This document shows positions 1-10,600 of a stretch of DNA of 64,000 bases, in pieces. The translations under genes and the position numbers were made by a program. Source of the stretch: Bromus sterilis (lineage: Eukaryota > Streptophyta > Magnoliopsida > Poales > Poaceae); contig OX465595.1 in NCBI GenBank assembly GCA_950022295.1, positions 427,918,270 through 427,982,269 on the forward strand. The letters are read 5' to 3'. The notes under the pieces were generated by a model that saw only the letters and a list, made by a program, of their open reading frames with translations, ran no database searches and was not told where the DNA came from. Position 1 is the stretch's first letter. Each line of letters begins with the position of its first letter.

Positions 1-507
1 TGTAGACAGTTGTTTAACCGTATTCGGAAGGGAGTGACAGATTATGATAATTACTTCAAAATGAAGCATGAATATTGTACTGGCAAGTTTGGGTTCTCCT
101 CTTATCAGAAATGTACAACAACAATTCACATGCTTGCATATAAAGTGCCCGGTGACCTAGTTGATGAGTATGTGCGCATGAGCGAGTCTATTTGTCTCAA
201 GGCATTGTACAGATTTTGCCGAGTTCTGGTTGCAGTGTTTGGCCCCGAGTACTTGCGAGGACTAAATGCCGTGGATACAACTCGATTGTTGGAGATCAAT
301 GCTCTAGAGGTTCCCCGGGCATGCTCAGTAGCATTGACTGTATGCATTGGGAGTGAAAAAACTGCCCATTTACCTGGCAGGGGATGTACAAGGGACATGC
401 CAAGGGCTCCACTGTGATCCTCGAGGCTGTGGCATCTCATGATCTTTGGATTTGTCACTCTTTTTTGCCATGACAGGTTCTCACAATGATATCAACGTTC
501 TTCAACA
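1..507 (+). pseudogene. PIF/Harbinger transposase fragment (broken)
   Basis: This is part of a DDE transposase of the PIF/Harbinger superfamily, the nuclease that excises such elements. The frame open from the left edge to about 300 reads like the region before the catalytic core (helical stretch with RIRKGV, YFKMKHEY, LNAVDTTRLLEINA). After about 300 the similarity shifts frame: the first catalytic aspartate region (SSIDCMHW, about 329-352) and KGHAKGSTVILEAVASHD (about 390-440) lie in another frame. That second frame has a stop where the family has Trp, just after the MHWE motif. A further shift precedes SHNDINVL (about 480-500), which holds the second catalytic Asp. The similarity ends abruptly at about 507, where minus-strand DUF4283 coding sequence begins. 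The 5' end lies outside the window. Family assignment is from recalled motif order; non-functionality is directly visible. Confidence 0.8.
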
Positions 508-797
508 CTCCCCCATCATCTCTTTTACGCTTAGGAGTTTGTTCATTATTTTTATCATCACCCAGAACAGTTTCAACCACCACTTGATCCAGAGTTTCAT
601 TAGTCACCAGTACCTCTTCCACTTCATAGTGAAATCGATAAAACTATGTGCCAAGACAACCCTCCGCCACCTTAGGAATTTCAGCAACTCGCCTGCATCC
701 AATTTTGGCACGGGCCGAGATGGGTCTAAATATGGTAGACAAATCCACCTCCAGAGTCACACCTACAAGCCCACCAGCATAAGCTACAGCTTCCATG
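508..797 (-). pseudogene. DUF4283/CCHC-type protein, distal part (split by retrotransposon)
   Basis: Read on the minus strand this continues the frame interrupted at 14987. It starts with AVAYAGGLVGVTLEVD just past the retrotransposon target site and goes on through RAKIGCRRVAEIPKVAEG and a YEVEEVLV stretch to a basic PKRKRDDGG end near 510. This is the order seen in plant DUF4283 / zinc-knuckle proteins, many of which derive from LINE ORF1-like nucleic-acid-binding proteins. An in-frame TAG interrupts the frame near 644-646, so this copy would be dead even without the insertion. Its neighbour on the left is a transposase fragment in the opposite orientation. Function beyond likely RNA/DNA binding is unknown. 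Confidence 0.7.
793..797. repeat. Target site duplication CCATG (left)
   Basis: CCATG directly precedes the 5' LTR and is repeated exactly at 14982-14986 after the 3' LTR. A 5-bp duplication is what Ty3/Gypsy integrases make. It shows that both ends belong to one insertion. Confidence 0.95.
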
Positions 798-2898
798 TGT
801 CACAACCCCAAGTTAGGTATGTGCTAGGGTTAGTAAGTCACTTTGCATCATGTGAAAATTTTCAAAAGAAATCATTGAAACCAAATTCAAAATCCAAATG
901 GGAGAAGGAACACCCCCCAGATGAATTAATTCAAAAGGCCAGATAAAAATATTTTCCAAAAATTCATGTTAGATTTTTGAAAAGTCTTATAAATGAGTGT
1001 GATCATTTTTAAAATGATTTGGAGTCAAACCCATGCTCATAGATTTTTCATATTCAAACAGTGCTTTGGAATTAAAGAAATACCCCTATTTGATTTAAAA
1101 TTCAAATCATTTGAATTTTAAAAATGTTGAAAGTTTATGAGTGGCTAGTTTATATTATTATGAGGCCACATAAAAGTTTTCAGCATTTAATAAAATGGTT
1201 TGGTATTTTTTTATCAGAGCCAAAACAAATTATAGAAAAAAGAAAGGAAAGATTAAACAGAAAATAGAAAAGCTTACCTTGCGCCCACGGGCGAAGGCCC
1301 ACCTTTCCAGCCGGCCCAGCCCAGCCTCCCCGCCTGGCGTCTTCCTCCCCACGCCCCGAAGCTGCTCGGTGGAATGCATGCAGCACTCCACCGACGCCGC
1401 CGACGAGCCCGGCCACGCAGCTGCTTCCCCCTCGTCCTTATCGCGTTCCGTGGACGTCTGGACGACTCCACGACCCACTCTCCCCTCCCTCAGCTCACCC
1501 GTGCTCTCCCACTGCGAAACCCGACGACCACCGAGCGCCGCCGTCGCCATGACTCCGAGCCCACGCGGCCAGTAAGCTCCTCAAGGCAAGAAAAGGTGTC
1601 CGACGTGCTCCCCGACGACGACTACCTCCTCTGGCAGAAGGAATCGAGCCCCGGAGCTCTGTAGCCGACATCCCCTTCTTCGTCTTCGCCTCTGGCCGCC
1701 GTGCGCCATCGACGAATTCATCACCGTCAGGACAACCCCGACCTCGCCGTCGCGTTCTTTACAACCGTGGTGAGCAGGCGCATCGATCCCCTCTGTTTTC
1801 CCCTTCCATTTCATCCTCTACCCCGAGCTGCCATGAGAGCCGAAGCATGACGCCGCCATGGTTGACGTTGAGGTCGCCCCAGTGCTCCATTGACTCAACC
1901 ATTGCGCGCATCATCATCCTGGCGATCTTGTGCGTCGAACGAGCCCCCTTTTGCCTCGCCCCGTGCCTTCTTTGCGAGTTTAGCTCCAAGCCGTAGCTCC
2001 GGTCGCCACCGCGGTCGAAGCTGCCGTCGTCTGTGACCTCCCCGGCGACGTGCAGGTGGTGCTACCGATGCGGCTCATCGCGGGCTCTCGTTTGGTGGTC
2101 CTAGCACAAAGAATGGAGGCCAGGAGGAGGAGATAGCGCAGCGCCACCACGTTCTGGTCGCCGGCGGTTAGCCGCCGGCCTGTCAGATTAGCCACGGGCT
2201 AATCACCCCTCTAATGACCCCCTGAGCCGATGACATGTGGGCCCAACCACTCTAATCCCCCCCCGGTTAAGCTAAAATTAAATCAAACCGTTTTAATTAA
2301 ACAGTGAGAGGCTGACCAGTGGGTCCCAGCAGTCAGTGGACCCCTGACGTCATGCTGATGTCACAGTGACGCAGTAAACCTTTTCCAGAGATTATTTGAA
2401 TTAAAGAAATTCCAGAAAATACCCCAAACTTTGGAAATTCAAAGAAAATTCATACTAACTCCAAATTGGACAAATAATATATGAAAAATGATCAGGAGAA
2501 AATTATCTATCCAAATATGCAACTTTCAACTATGTTTGAGTTGATTTTAAAATGGGATCAGTAGCATTTGTAATTTGGTTTATTTGGATTTAATTCAAAT
2601 TCAAATCAAATTAATTTGCAACTTGGACCATGGATTTAAGCTACAATTCAACCACACTTCAGAGGCATATCATACACTTTTGAAGTTGTTTCAAAATGAT
2701 CAAACCATGTCACATGTAACTTGTTTAAGTTTGAATTCAAATGTGGAGTTTGAATTTGCATTTCAAAATGCAATATACTCCATTTAAATGGAATTGTCTC
2801 ACACATCAAAAACTTATACTTCAAGCTTTAACATTCAATCATGTGCTTGAGCATTGCATTCATATTGATTGCTACTTCGTGCTTTGTTTGTCGAGTAG

Positions 2899-4160
2899 AG
2901 GTGGAACCGGAGCAAGAGGTCACCCCCTTCGTTGAAGACCACAAACCCGAACCTCGTCAGCAAGGCAAGCAACCCCCCATTGATCATGTCTATAAAATCC
3001 CACTTCCCTCTCATGTCTCGCTTATGCATTGTTTAGGATGATTACCATGCTACGTTTCTACCGCATAGATGAACCCATTCCTTTGCATGACCTATCATTT
3101 TGTCACAGTAGTAAGCAAACCACAATCCTAGCAAATGTAGGAGTTGGTTGATATCATGTGGCCCCTGCAATGTTACTGCTTATCGCATGCTTAGTATGTT
3201 ACTATGTTGTTACTGTGATGTGAGTCGGGATGGGAATGATCATGTTGATGATGGTAGAAAAGTGTTGGTGAATCAACCCTAATACAAGGTGAACGATGAG
3301 AGGCTGTGTAGGAGTACACAGTGGGTTGTCTCGTTGAACACCGCCCTAGTACGAGTTCTTGTGTGGTGATCCAAGATGAAGAGTACAACCACACATTGGG
3401 CTCACTGACCCCTCTCAGCTTACTAACTCATCCCCTTCGGTGTCCAGATGTCGCAATAGTTCGGAGTTCTGGTAGGTTTGTGGCCTGGCTGCCAAGTGAG
3501 AGAACGGCTCAACCGAGACCGGCTTCTGCACCACGCACACATCATCTGGGTCCACTTCGGTAAACCGGCCGGGTTCACGATAGTGGTAGCCAACCCAGGT
3601 AGGCGACTCTCTTGGACTAGATCGGCTATGAGGTAACAGTTGTGGTGAGCATCCTCGCCGGCACCCCTTGAATGGTGTCGAGATCAAAGGCGGTAACCGA
3701 TGGTCATGTGTGTGTAGCGATACACCCCTGCAGGGTTAACAAAACTATTCGAATAGCCGCGTCCGCGGTTATGGACTGCTTGGAAAGCTTATCTTGATTA
3801 TTAGACAACTTGAACTGGATACTTCTAAAACACACCAAGATAAGTGTGAGTGCTATGGCGTGCTTTCTCGTGGGGAAGTCGAGGAAGGCACCATGGTGGT
3901 GTAATTGGTTGGTGAAAGTAGTGGACTCGTGTACGCTTCTTACCTCAAGTCTGGTACTCGTAGTTCAGGACTAGCCAAGTCAAAGCTGGCACTTCTGCAA
4001 GTGAAACCCCACCTCCTTTTACCTTGATACATGTGCATGAGTAGTATAGCTCCTATGTAAGTCTTGCTGAGTACGACTTTGTACTCACGTTTGCTTAATC
4101 TATGTTTTAGATGAAACCATTGACCCCGAAGGTGGCTTCTTTATCGAGCTGGACGACTGA
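2899..4160 (+). CDS. Putative spliced small acidic ORF inside the 5' LTR (2899-2964 joined to 4111-4160)
   Basis: Two short open stretches share a splice phase. The first (2899-2964) follows an AG, is rich in Glu/Pro (VEVEPEQEV, then a Glu/Pro-rich stretch) and ends CAAG before GCAAGC, a possible GC-type donor, leaving one codon base. The second (4111-4160) follows a strong 3' splice site (TATGTTTTAG), completes that codon as Asp, reads TIDPEGGFFIELDD and stops. The same architecture appears in the 3' LTR (12992-13057 with 14204-14253) and in an unrelated-looking minus-strand LTR (32887-32792 with 31594-31509). The upstream exon and start codon are not resolved. Four differences between the two LTR copies of the first piece all change amino acids, so strong present-day constraint is not shown. 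Function unknown; this is inference from structure. Confidence 0.35.
3721..3775 (+). promoter_or_regulatory. Conserved palindrome-rich LTR motif
   Basis: The stretch has CCCTGCAGGG, TATTCGAATA and CCGCGTCCGCGG blocks, each palindromic or nearly so. It recurs at 13814-13868 (3' LTR) and, in reverse orientation, at 31951-32003 and 60995-61047 within a different long LTR, where most surrounding sequence has diverged. Its position, between the two putative small-ORF exons, is also kept. Role unknown; a protein-binding or RNA-structure element is possible. Confidence 0.5.
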
Positions 4161-4892
4161 AGATCAAGCTAGTCTAGTCCCAGTCAGACGATTGGTTCCC
4201 TCGTGGAGGGCTTTGTGTTTGAATAAGGCTTCTTAAGCCATTTGTTAAACTTGTCTGTACTCAGACATAATTTGCTTCCGCTTTGTGTTGTAATGTTGGA
4301 TCACATGCTTGTGATCTCTGTGTGCACTCTATAAGAGTTATGAATAAAATGTATACTTTGTAGAGAATTGCAATGGTACCTGCTGTTCATACAAGGCATG
4401 TGTGTTGCGTGTATGTTATATCATGCATGTCTTTGTATGGGTTTTCGAGACCTTAGTTGTGATCTGGCTGGCGGTCATTCATACACCAAGTGGCCCTTAG
4501 ATGTGCGCAGCTTGGGGCATCGCGATGCGGTTGCTTGAGACTCCGTCTCGTGCACACTTTGTGGTATGATTGAGCCCGCACTAGACCCCGACTAAGTGAT
4601 CGGGCTGGAGTAAGTCTATGTAAGAGTTATGAGATAGTCGATAGTATGGTTGAGGCGACTTGTCTTTGAATATGGGAGTTCGTCACCCATATCATTAGAC
4701 TTGTGTGCGGACGATGAGGACCCAGCTCAGTTGATCATCCGGCCTGGATGGGATGCCCCTCACGTACGATGCTTTCCGAGAACGTTCTGTGCTTGGCCTT
4801 GTCTGCTTAGACAAGTGGGTACGGTTCTCGGCTCTCCATATGACTATGTCTTAACTGGACTTGCATACGCTAACCCCGGGTCCCGACAGACT

Positions 4893-4910
4893 TGGTATCA
4901 GAGCAGGACT
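4893..4910 (+). other. Primer-binding site, initiator tRNA-Met type
   Basis: TGGTATCAGAGC begins four bases after the 5' LTR end. This is the standard plant LTR-retrotransposon site complementary to the 3' end of initiator tRNA-Met, from which minus-strand DNA synthesis starts. Confidence 0.9.
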
Positions 4911-5183
4911 GACTGTAGGACTAGTAGCCTTGGCCGAAGTTGAGTCTAGCTTGCTATAGTTATATAGTTACTCTGGGTATATAAGGGAATAACGTAAGGC
5001 TTCATTTTTCTCCTTACCCTCTTCGTTCTGAGTTCTGAGTCACCCTCATCTTATTCTACGGGAAGATAGGACTAGGCTCTCCTCTGTCTGATTAGAACAT
5101 CTCGTTGATTGCTTCCTTATAGCCATAGGAAGTTTGTGTTCGGTTCGTTAGAGTTGTTATGCTTCCTGATTATTACATCGTAT

Positions 5184-5306
5184 GTAAGTGCTGTTTCTAT
5201 ATTGCGAGAAAAGACATTTCTTACAATTACAGCCGTTATGCTGCCCGAGTCATTCCAAGTTTCTTCATAATCTGATGCATTTGCAAACTCCTTCTTTCTG
5301 TTTCAG
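5184..5306 (+). other. Possible intron before the extra ORF
   Basis: TAT followed by GTAAGTG at 5184 is a near-consensus plant 5' splice site. CTTCTTTCTGTTTCAG ending at 5306 is a strong 3' splice site that abuts the ATG of the extra ORF. The 123-bp interval is a normal plant intron size. No transcript evidence is available from sequence alone. Confidence 0.4.
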
Positions 5307-6029
5307 ATGGCAAGTCTTCCCCCTCGTCAGATTGTTCGTTTGACCCGGTGCCTCGATGTGCGTGGCCATCCCGCCACGTTGATCGAGATGATGTCCTATG
5401 TGGGATATCGATGGTATCCTGAGTACACCGTCGAGGAGCAGTTCCACGACTTCAACCAGACTCAATACCACTGCATTGTCAAGATCTACCCGCACCACAA
5501 TGGAGTCACTCAGCCTATCCACTTTGGACATGGCATTGGCATGACTGAGAACATGGCTGTGCAGGATGCTGCATACTCATGTATTACACTACTGAGAGAG
5601 GAGCACACTATGCTGAGAGAGACATCATTCCGCTATATCCCTGCTGCACTTCCAGGAGAAGAGGGATATTACACCGGACTCTACTCAGATCACTCCGCAG
5701 AGGACCCAGCACTTTAGATGACTGCTAGGTATGCTAGTGATCGAGATCGTGATGCACGTGCCCTTCGTTTCGAGCTTCACTCCACTCGTGCCCGTTTGTA
5801 TCGAGCTTTGACACTCTTGGCACCCTTCGTGAGTGTGGGATCAGTTGAGTATGATGCTATCTACCCTGTGAGGACACAGATGCCTTCTCGAGTTGCTTGG
5901 CCCGAGGTTGGAGGCATTATTCCACCCCGTGGTCCTTTGCTTCCACCCTACGCTGGACCTAGACCTCATCCTTGCCCAAATGGATATCAGGGTCCACAAG
6001 CCTCCGTGTTTTCCGATGGCCACCTTTAG
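5307..6029 (+). CDS. Extra ORF between PBS and gag, interrupted by one TAG
   Basis: An in-frame open region of about 240 codons starts at ATG 5307, is cut by TAG at 5715-5717 and continues in the same frame to 6029. The first 136 residues have a folded-domain look: VRLTRCLDVRGHPATLIEM, then alternating hydrophobic segments and a GHGIGMTENMAVQDAAYSCI helix that vaguely recalls the C-terminal helix of double-stranded-RNA-binding domains. The second part is basic at first (DRDRDARALRFELHSTRARL) and proline-rich at the end. It is not gag, pol or an envelope-like gene: no membrane segment is visible. It lies upstream of gag in sense orientation and begins right after a 3' splice site, which suggests expression from a spliced RNA. 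Function unknown. The TAG implies this copy is inactive unless read through. Confidence 0.65.
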
Positions 6030-6419
6030 CTGCCGGGATACGCGGGTAACTTTTACGAGGACTACTTTGGAGATGGAGATGTGTGAGCCCGCCTGTGGTC
6101 TTACCTTAGTGAGGAGGTAGTAGTATCTTAGTATATTGTACGCAAGGTGTCTAAGTTCCAGAGGCTTAGATAAATAATGTGTAGGAAGTCAGAGTGCCTC
6201 TGAAGGATGTATCATCTTCATCACGTTTGTATTAGCTTGGTGCTTGTACTAAAACGATGTATGGTTTGTATGACAGCTTGTGAATATATGGCTTGTATAC
6301 TTTTATCACCATGTTGTCAAGATGATTACTTCCTTTGCTCTGTAATCCTTCCAGTACCTCAATACCTTGTTTGGACTCTCCAAATCAACTCTGTTTGACT
6401 TTGGTTTTTCACCTTCAGG
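6029..6419 (+). other. Untranslated spacer between extra ORF and gag
   Basis: No convincing coding sequence is present. The segment ends with a pyrimidine-rich tract and CAG (6409-6418) directly in front of the gag ATG at 6420, another strong 3' splice-site candidate. This suggests gag may also be made from a spliced transcript. Confidence 0.45.
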
Positions 6420-7661
6420 ATGTCTCACGGAACCCGTGGCCAAGTTGGTCGTAACCAAGGTTGTGGAAATGATCAGGAGGAAGACAACCTTCCACCCCCA
6501 CCCACGATGGCTCAGGTTCTGATGGAAGTTGAGAGGAACCGCCGAGACTCTCACCACCTGTTGGAAGTCATTGCTCGCAACACCACTCAGCAGCGCAATG
6601 AGTTGGTGTCGTTGAACGACTTCATCCGGCTTCATCCCCCGGTTTTCAGTTACTCCACCGAGCCCCTTGACGCCGATGACTGGCTTCGCAGCATCGAAAG
6701 GAAGCTCCAAGCAGGCCATGTTGCAGATGGCGACAAGGTCAACTATGCCACCTATCACCTTGAAGGTGCAGCTAGCTCTTGGTGGGAGAATTTTCTGAAT
6801 ATGCGTCCCGCTGGACCACCCACCACTTGGGAGGAATTCTGCACTTCCTTCCGTGAGCACCACATTCCAAAGGGTCTTATGGACCGCAAGCGTGAGGAGT
6901 TCTGCAACCTCACCCAAGGCAGAAGGACTGTTGATGAGTTTAGTCGTGAGTTCAACCGACTTGCTCGTTATGCTACTGAAGAAGTCTCCACCGACTCCAA
7001 GAAACAAGAGAGGTTCCGTCGTGGCCTCAACTCTGGACTTCGTCGTGAGCTCAATCTTCATGACTTTGCCACCTTCCAAGTCCTGGTCAACAAAGCCATC
7101 AAGGCCGAGGACATGAACACCCCCAACGACTTTCGCAAACACCCTAGAGATGACAGTTCATCCAGTTCTGGTTCCCAGAAGCGCAAGATCTGGATCCCAA
7201 ACAGTATGTTCCGCCAGAACAACCCACCAAGGCCATCCTTTGTGGCGCCTCGTCCACCAACCCAGTTCCACCCAACTCCACCAAACAACCCAGCCCCACG
7301 CACTGTTTTTGGAGCCTGTTACAAGTGTGGTCAAGCAGGCCACTATTCTCGTGAGTGTCCCCAGAACCAGATCCAGAATCAGAATGCTCCACCCCGTGCC
7401 GGAGGCAACAACAACAGTGGTCGTGGCAAGCCACCCCAGAAGGTCTACAACACCAAGCCCGCTCCTCCCGCTACTCGAGGACGTGTGAACCAGATTGCTG
7501 CCGAAGAAACTGACAACATCTCTGACGTCATTCTTGGTACGCTTCCAGTCAATTATGTTCCTACTTCCGTTCTTTTCGACCCAGGAGCATCTCATTCATT
7601 CTGTCGGAAAGTTATGCACTTCGTCATGAGTTATCCTTTGTTGAATTGTCTACCCCAATGA
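6420..7661 (+). CDS. gag: gag polyprotein, running into broken protease
   Basis: Encodes the capsid/nucleocapsid precursor that packages element RNA in virus-like particles in the cytoplasm. The N-terminal 60 residues are polar. Residues about 60-235 fit the retrotransposon gag domain (WLRSIERKL, ASSWWENF, TWEEFCTSFREHHIP, a REEFCNL..EFSREFNRLARY region). A proline-rich linker follows, then one CCHC zinc knuckle CYKCGQAGHYSREC at about residues 299-312 (CX2CX4HX4C intact). The frame continues toward protease without a stop, as in clade members that make one Gag-Pol. The protease site is reached at VLFDPGASHSF (about residues 380-390); the motif is DPG where DSG or DTG is expected. A one-base loss near 7601-7603 then shifts the frame, which ends at 7661. 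ATG 6420 is chosen because it follows a 3' splice-site-like tract and begins the conserved domain architecture. Confidence 0.9.
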   Translation: MSHGTRGQVGRNQGCGNDQEEDNLPPPPTMAQVLMEVERNRRDSHHLLEVIARNTTQQRNELVSLNDFIRLHPPVFSYSTEPLDADDWLRSIERKLQAGHVADGDKVNYATYHLEGAASSWWENFLNMRPAGPPTTWEEFCTSFREHHIPKGLMDRKREEFCNLTQGRRTVDEFSREFNRLARYATEEVSTDSKKQERFRRGLNSGLRRELNLHDFATFQVLVNKAIKAEDMNTPNDFRKHPRDDSSSSSGSQKRKIWIPNSMFRQNNPPRPSFVAPRPPTQFHPTPPNNPAPRTVFGACYKCGQAGHYSRECPQNQIQNQNAPPRAGGNNNSGRGKPPQKVYNTKPAPPATRGRVNQIAAEETDNISDVILGTLPVNYVPTSVLFDPGASHSFCRKVMHFVMSYPLLNCLPQ

Positions 7662-10600
7662 TTATTCAAACTCCAGGGTCAAGATGGCAAACTACTAGAG
7701 TAAGCCATGGTAATCAAATTGCAATTGAGGGTTTAGTATTCCTTGCTTCACTCATAGCCCTCAAATCTTCAGACATTGATGTCATCCTTGGCATGGATTG
7801 GCTATCAAGACAGAATGCCTACCTGGATTGCAAAGGCAAATCAGTGAAACTCACCCACCCTTCAGGCAAGACCGTCACTTATACCTCACCTAGAACAAGA
7901 ACCCAGGTGCATTCTTTGAATGTACTTCCCCTTCCCGAACTTGAAGATATTCCGGTGGTTCGTGACTTCCCGGATGTTTTTCCTGAAGAGTTGCCGGGTA
8001 TGCCTCCCGACAGATGTGTAGAGTTTGTAGTGGATCTTATCCCAGGCATAGCCCCAATTTCTAGACGTCCATATAAAATGGCCCCATATGAGTTAGCTGA
8101 GCTAAAAACCCAACTTGATGCTTCGTTGGCAAAAGGCTTCATCCGCCCTAGCTCTTCGCCATGGGATTGACCCGTTCTGTTCGTGAAGAAGAAAGATGGA
8201 ACAGAAAGGATGTGCGTAGACTATCGCCCGCTAAATCTAGCGACGATAAAGAACAAGTACCCACTGCCCAGGATCAATGATCTTTATGATCAACTTGCAG
8301 GATCCTCTGTCTTTTCCAAGATGGATTTGAGATTAGGTTATCATCAAATCAAAATCCGAAACGAGGACATTCCCAAAACGGCTTTTACTACTCGTTATGG
8401 TCTTTACGAGTACACCGTCATGTCCTTTGGTTTAACCAATGCCCCCGCCACATTCTCGCGCTTAATGAATTCGATCTTCATGGAGTACCTAGATAAATTT
8501 GTTGTAGTTTATCTTGATGACATTCTCATCTACTCGAAGAACGAAGAAGAGCACGCAGAACACCTTAGGCTGGTATTGATGAAACTTAGAGAGCATCGCC
8601 TGTATGCTAAATTCTCCAAGTGTGAATTCTGGCTACCAGAAGTGACCTACTTAGGCCACGTGATTTCTGAAAAAGGCATTGTTGTGAATCCCGAGAGAGT
8701 TCAGGCCGTTCTTGACTGGACTCCACCTGAATCGGTTAAGCAAGTTAGGAGTTTTCTTGGCCTAGCCAGCTATTGCCGTCGCTTCGTCGAGAACTTTTCT
8801 AAAGTTGCAAAGCCTCTAACTGAACTCCTCAAGAAAGATAAGAAATTCCTATGGACTTCCAAGTGCGAGGAAAGCTTTCAAGAGCTAAAAAGGAGATTGA
8901 CTTCTGCACCCGTGCTTGCACCTCCAGACACCAAAAAGGATTTCGAGATCTATTGTGATGCATCACGGCAAGGGTTAGGATGCATACTTCTGCAAGATAG
9001 ACATGTGGTAGCTTATGCTTCACGCCAATTGCGGCCACATGAAGAGAACTATCCTACCCATGACCTTGAACTCGCTGCCGTAGTTCATGCCCTAACAACT
9101 TGGCGACATTACCTCCTTGGTAATCGTTGTGAGATCTATTCCGACCACCAAAGTCTCAACTACATTTTCACCCAGCCAGATCTTAATCTCAGGCAAAGAC
9201 GCTGGATTGAGTTGATAAAAGATTACGACGTAGGAATTTCTTACACCCCAGGCAAAGCCAATGTCATGGCTGATGCACTAAGTCGTAAGTTGTATTGTAA
9301 CAACCTCATGTTGCAACAGTATCAACCACTTCTTCATGAGGAATTTCGCAAGCTCGATCTTGAGATTGTTCCTCATGGCTATCTTTCTACCTTGGTGGCG
9401 AAACCAACCCTTGAGGATCAAATCGTAGTTGCCCAAAGGCATGCACGAGGTGTTCGCCGGATCAAGGAGAACATTGCTAGCGGAGTTGCTAAATGTTTCT
9501 CCACAGATAGTAAAGGAACGGTATTCTTTGGAAATCATTTGGTAGTACCTAAGAATAGGGATCTAAGGCAACTCATCCTCAAAGAAGCCCATGACACACC
9601 CCTCTCGATTCATCCCGGTAGCACAAAAATGTACCGAGATCTACGCCAGAGATTTTGGTGGACTAGGATGAAAAGAGACATTGCTTGGTTTGTTGCCGAA
9701 TGTGATGTTTGTCATCGCATTAAGGCAGAACATCAAAGACCTGCTGGTACACTTCAACCTTTGTCTATTCCCGAGTGGAAATGGGACAAAGTCACTATGG
9801 ACTTCATCACCGGCTTTCCAAGAACCCAGAAAGGAAACAATGCCATCTTCGTTGTCATAGATAGACTTTCCAAAGTTGCTCACTTCCTTCCGGTTCGCGA
9901 GTCTATAACTGCTAGCCAGTTGGCGGACTTGTACGTCTCTAGAATTGTGTCTCTTCATGGTGTTCCTTTGGAAATCAATTCTGATCGTGGTAGCCTTTTT
10001 ACCTCTAGATTTTGGGGAAGCTTTCAGAATGCTATGGGAACTCATCTCTCCTTTAGTACAGCTTTTCATCCTCAGTCTAGCGGTCAAGTCGAAAGGGTGA
10101 ACCAAATTCTTGAAGACATGCTCAGAGCTTGTGTTATCTCATTCGGAAAGAACTGGGAGAAATCTCTTCCATTCGCCGAATTTGCTTATAACAATAGTTT
10201 TCAATCTAGTCTGAACATGGCTCCTTTTGAACTCCTATATGGACGACGATGTCGAACACCACTAAACTGGTCAGAAACCGGTGAAAGACAACTCTTTGGA
10301 CCGGATATGATCAAGGAAGCAGAAGAGCAAGTTCGCATTGTTCGTGATCAATTGAAAGCAGCCCAGTCTCGTCAGAAAAGCTACTATGATCGTCATCATA
10401 GGCAAGAGAGCTACAATCTGGATGAGAAGGCTTACCTTCGGGTTACTCCTCTGAAGGGAACCCAACGTTTCGGTATCAAAGGCAAGTTGGCCCCACGTTA
10501 CACCGGACCTTTCCGCATTCTTGCTAAACGTGGAGAAGTTGCCTACCAACTTGAACTACCCCCGCACCTTTCCCGAGTACATGACGTATTCCATGTGTCC

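Larger units (their letters stand above)
798..4888 (+). repeat. 5' LTR of Tekay-like element (4091 bp)
   Basis: Starts TGTCACAACCCC and ends TCCCGACA, matching 10881-14981 nearly base for base. Unusually long for a plant LTR. It contains an AT-rich first kilobase, a GC-rich block (about 1275-2200) with donor-like sites (for example before GTGAGC at 1770), a TATA-like TATAAAAT at about 2991, a palindrome-rich conserved motif (3721-3775) and two short acidic reading-frame pieces described separately. The first 149 bp also supply the C-terminal tail of the pol frame when present as 3' LTR. Confidence 0.95.

Noticed and set aside
1180..1664. Overlapping ORFs on both strands in the GC-rich part of the Tekay LTR (repeated near 11265-11750)
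   Set aside because: Open because of GC bias, on several frames at once, low-complexity Arg/Pro composition, no domain.
3191..3687. Short ORFs in the LTR around the ACCGGC blocks
   Set aside because: Both strands open, no recognisable domain, inside a non-coding part of the LTR.
5841..6120. Alternative-frame ORFs in the extra-ORF region
   Set aside because: Shadows of the in-frame continuation 5718-6029.
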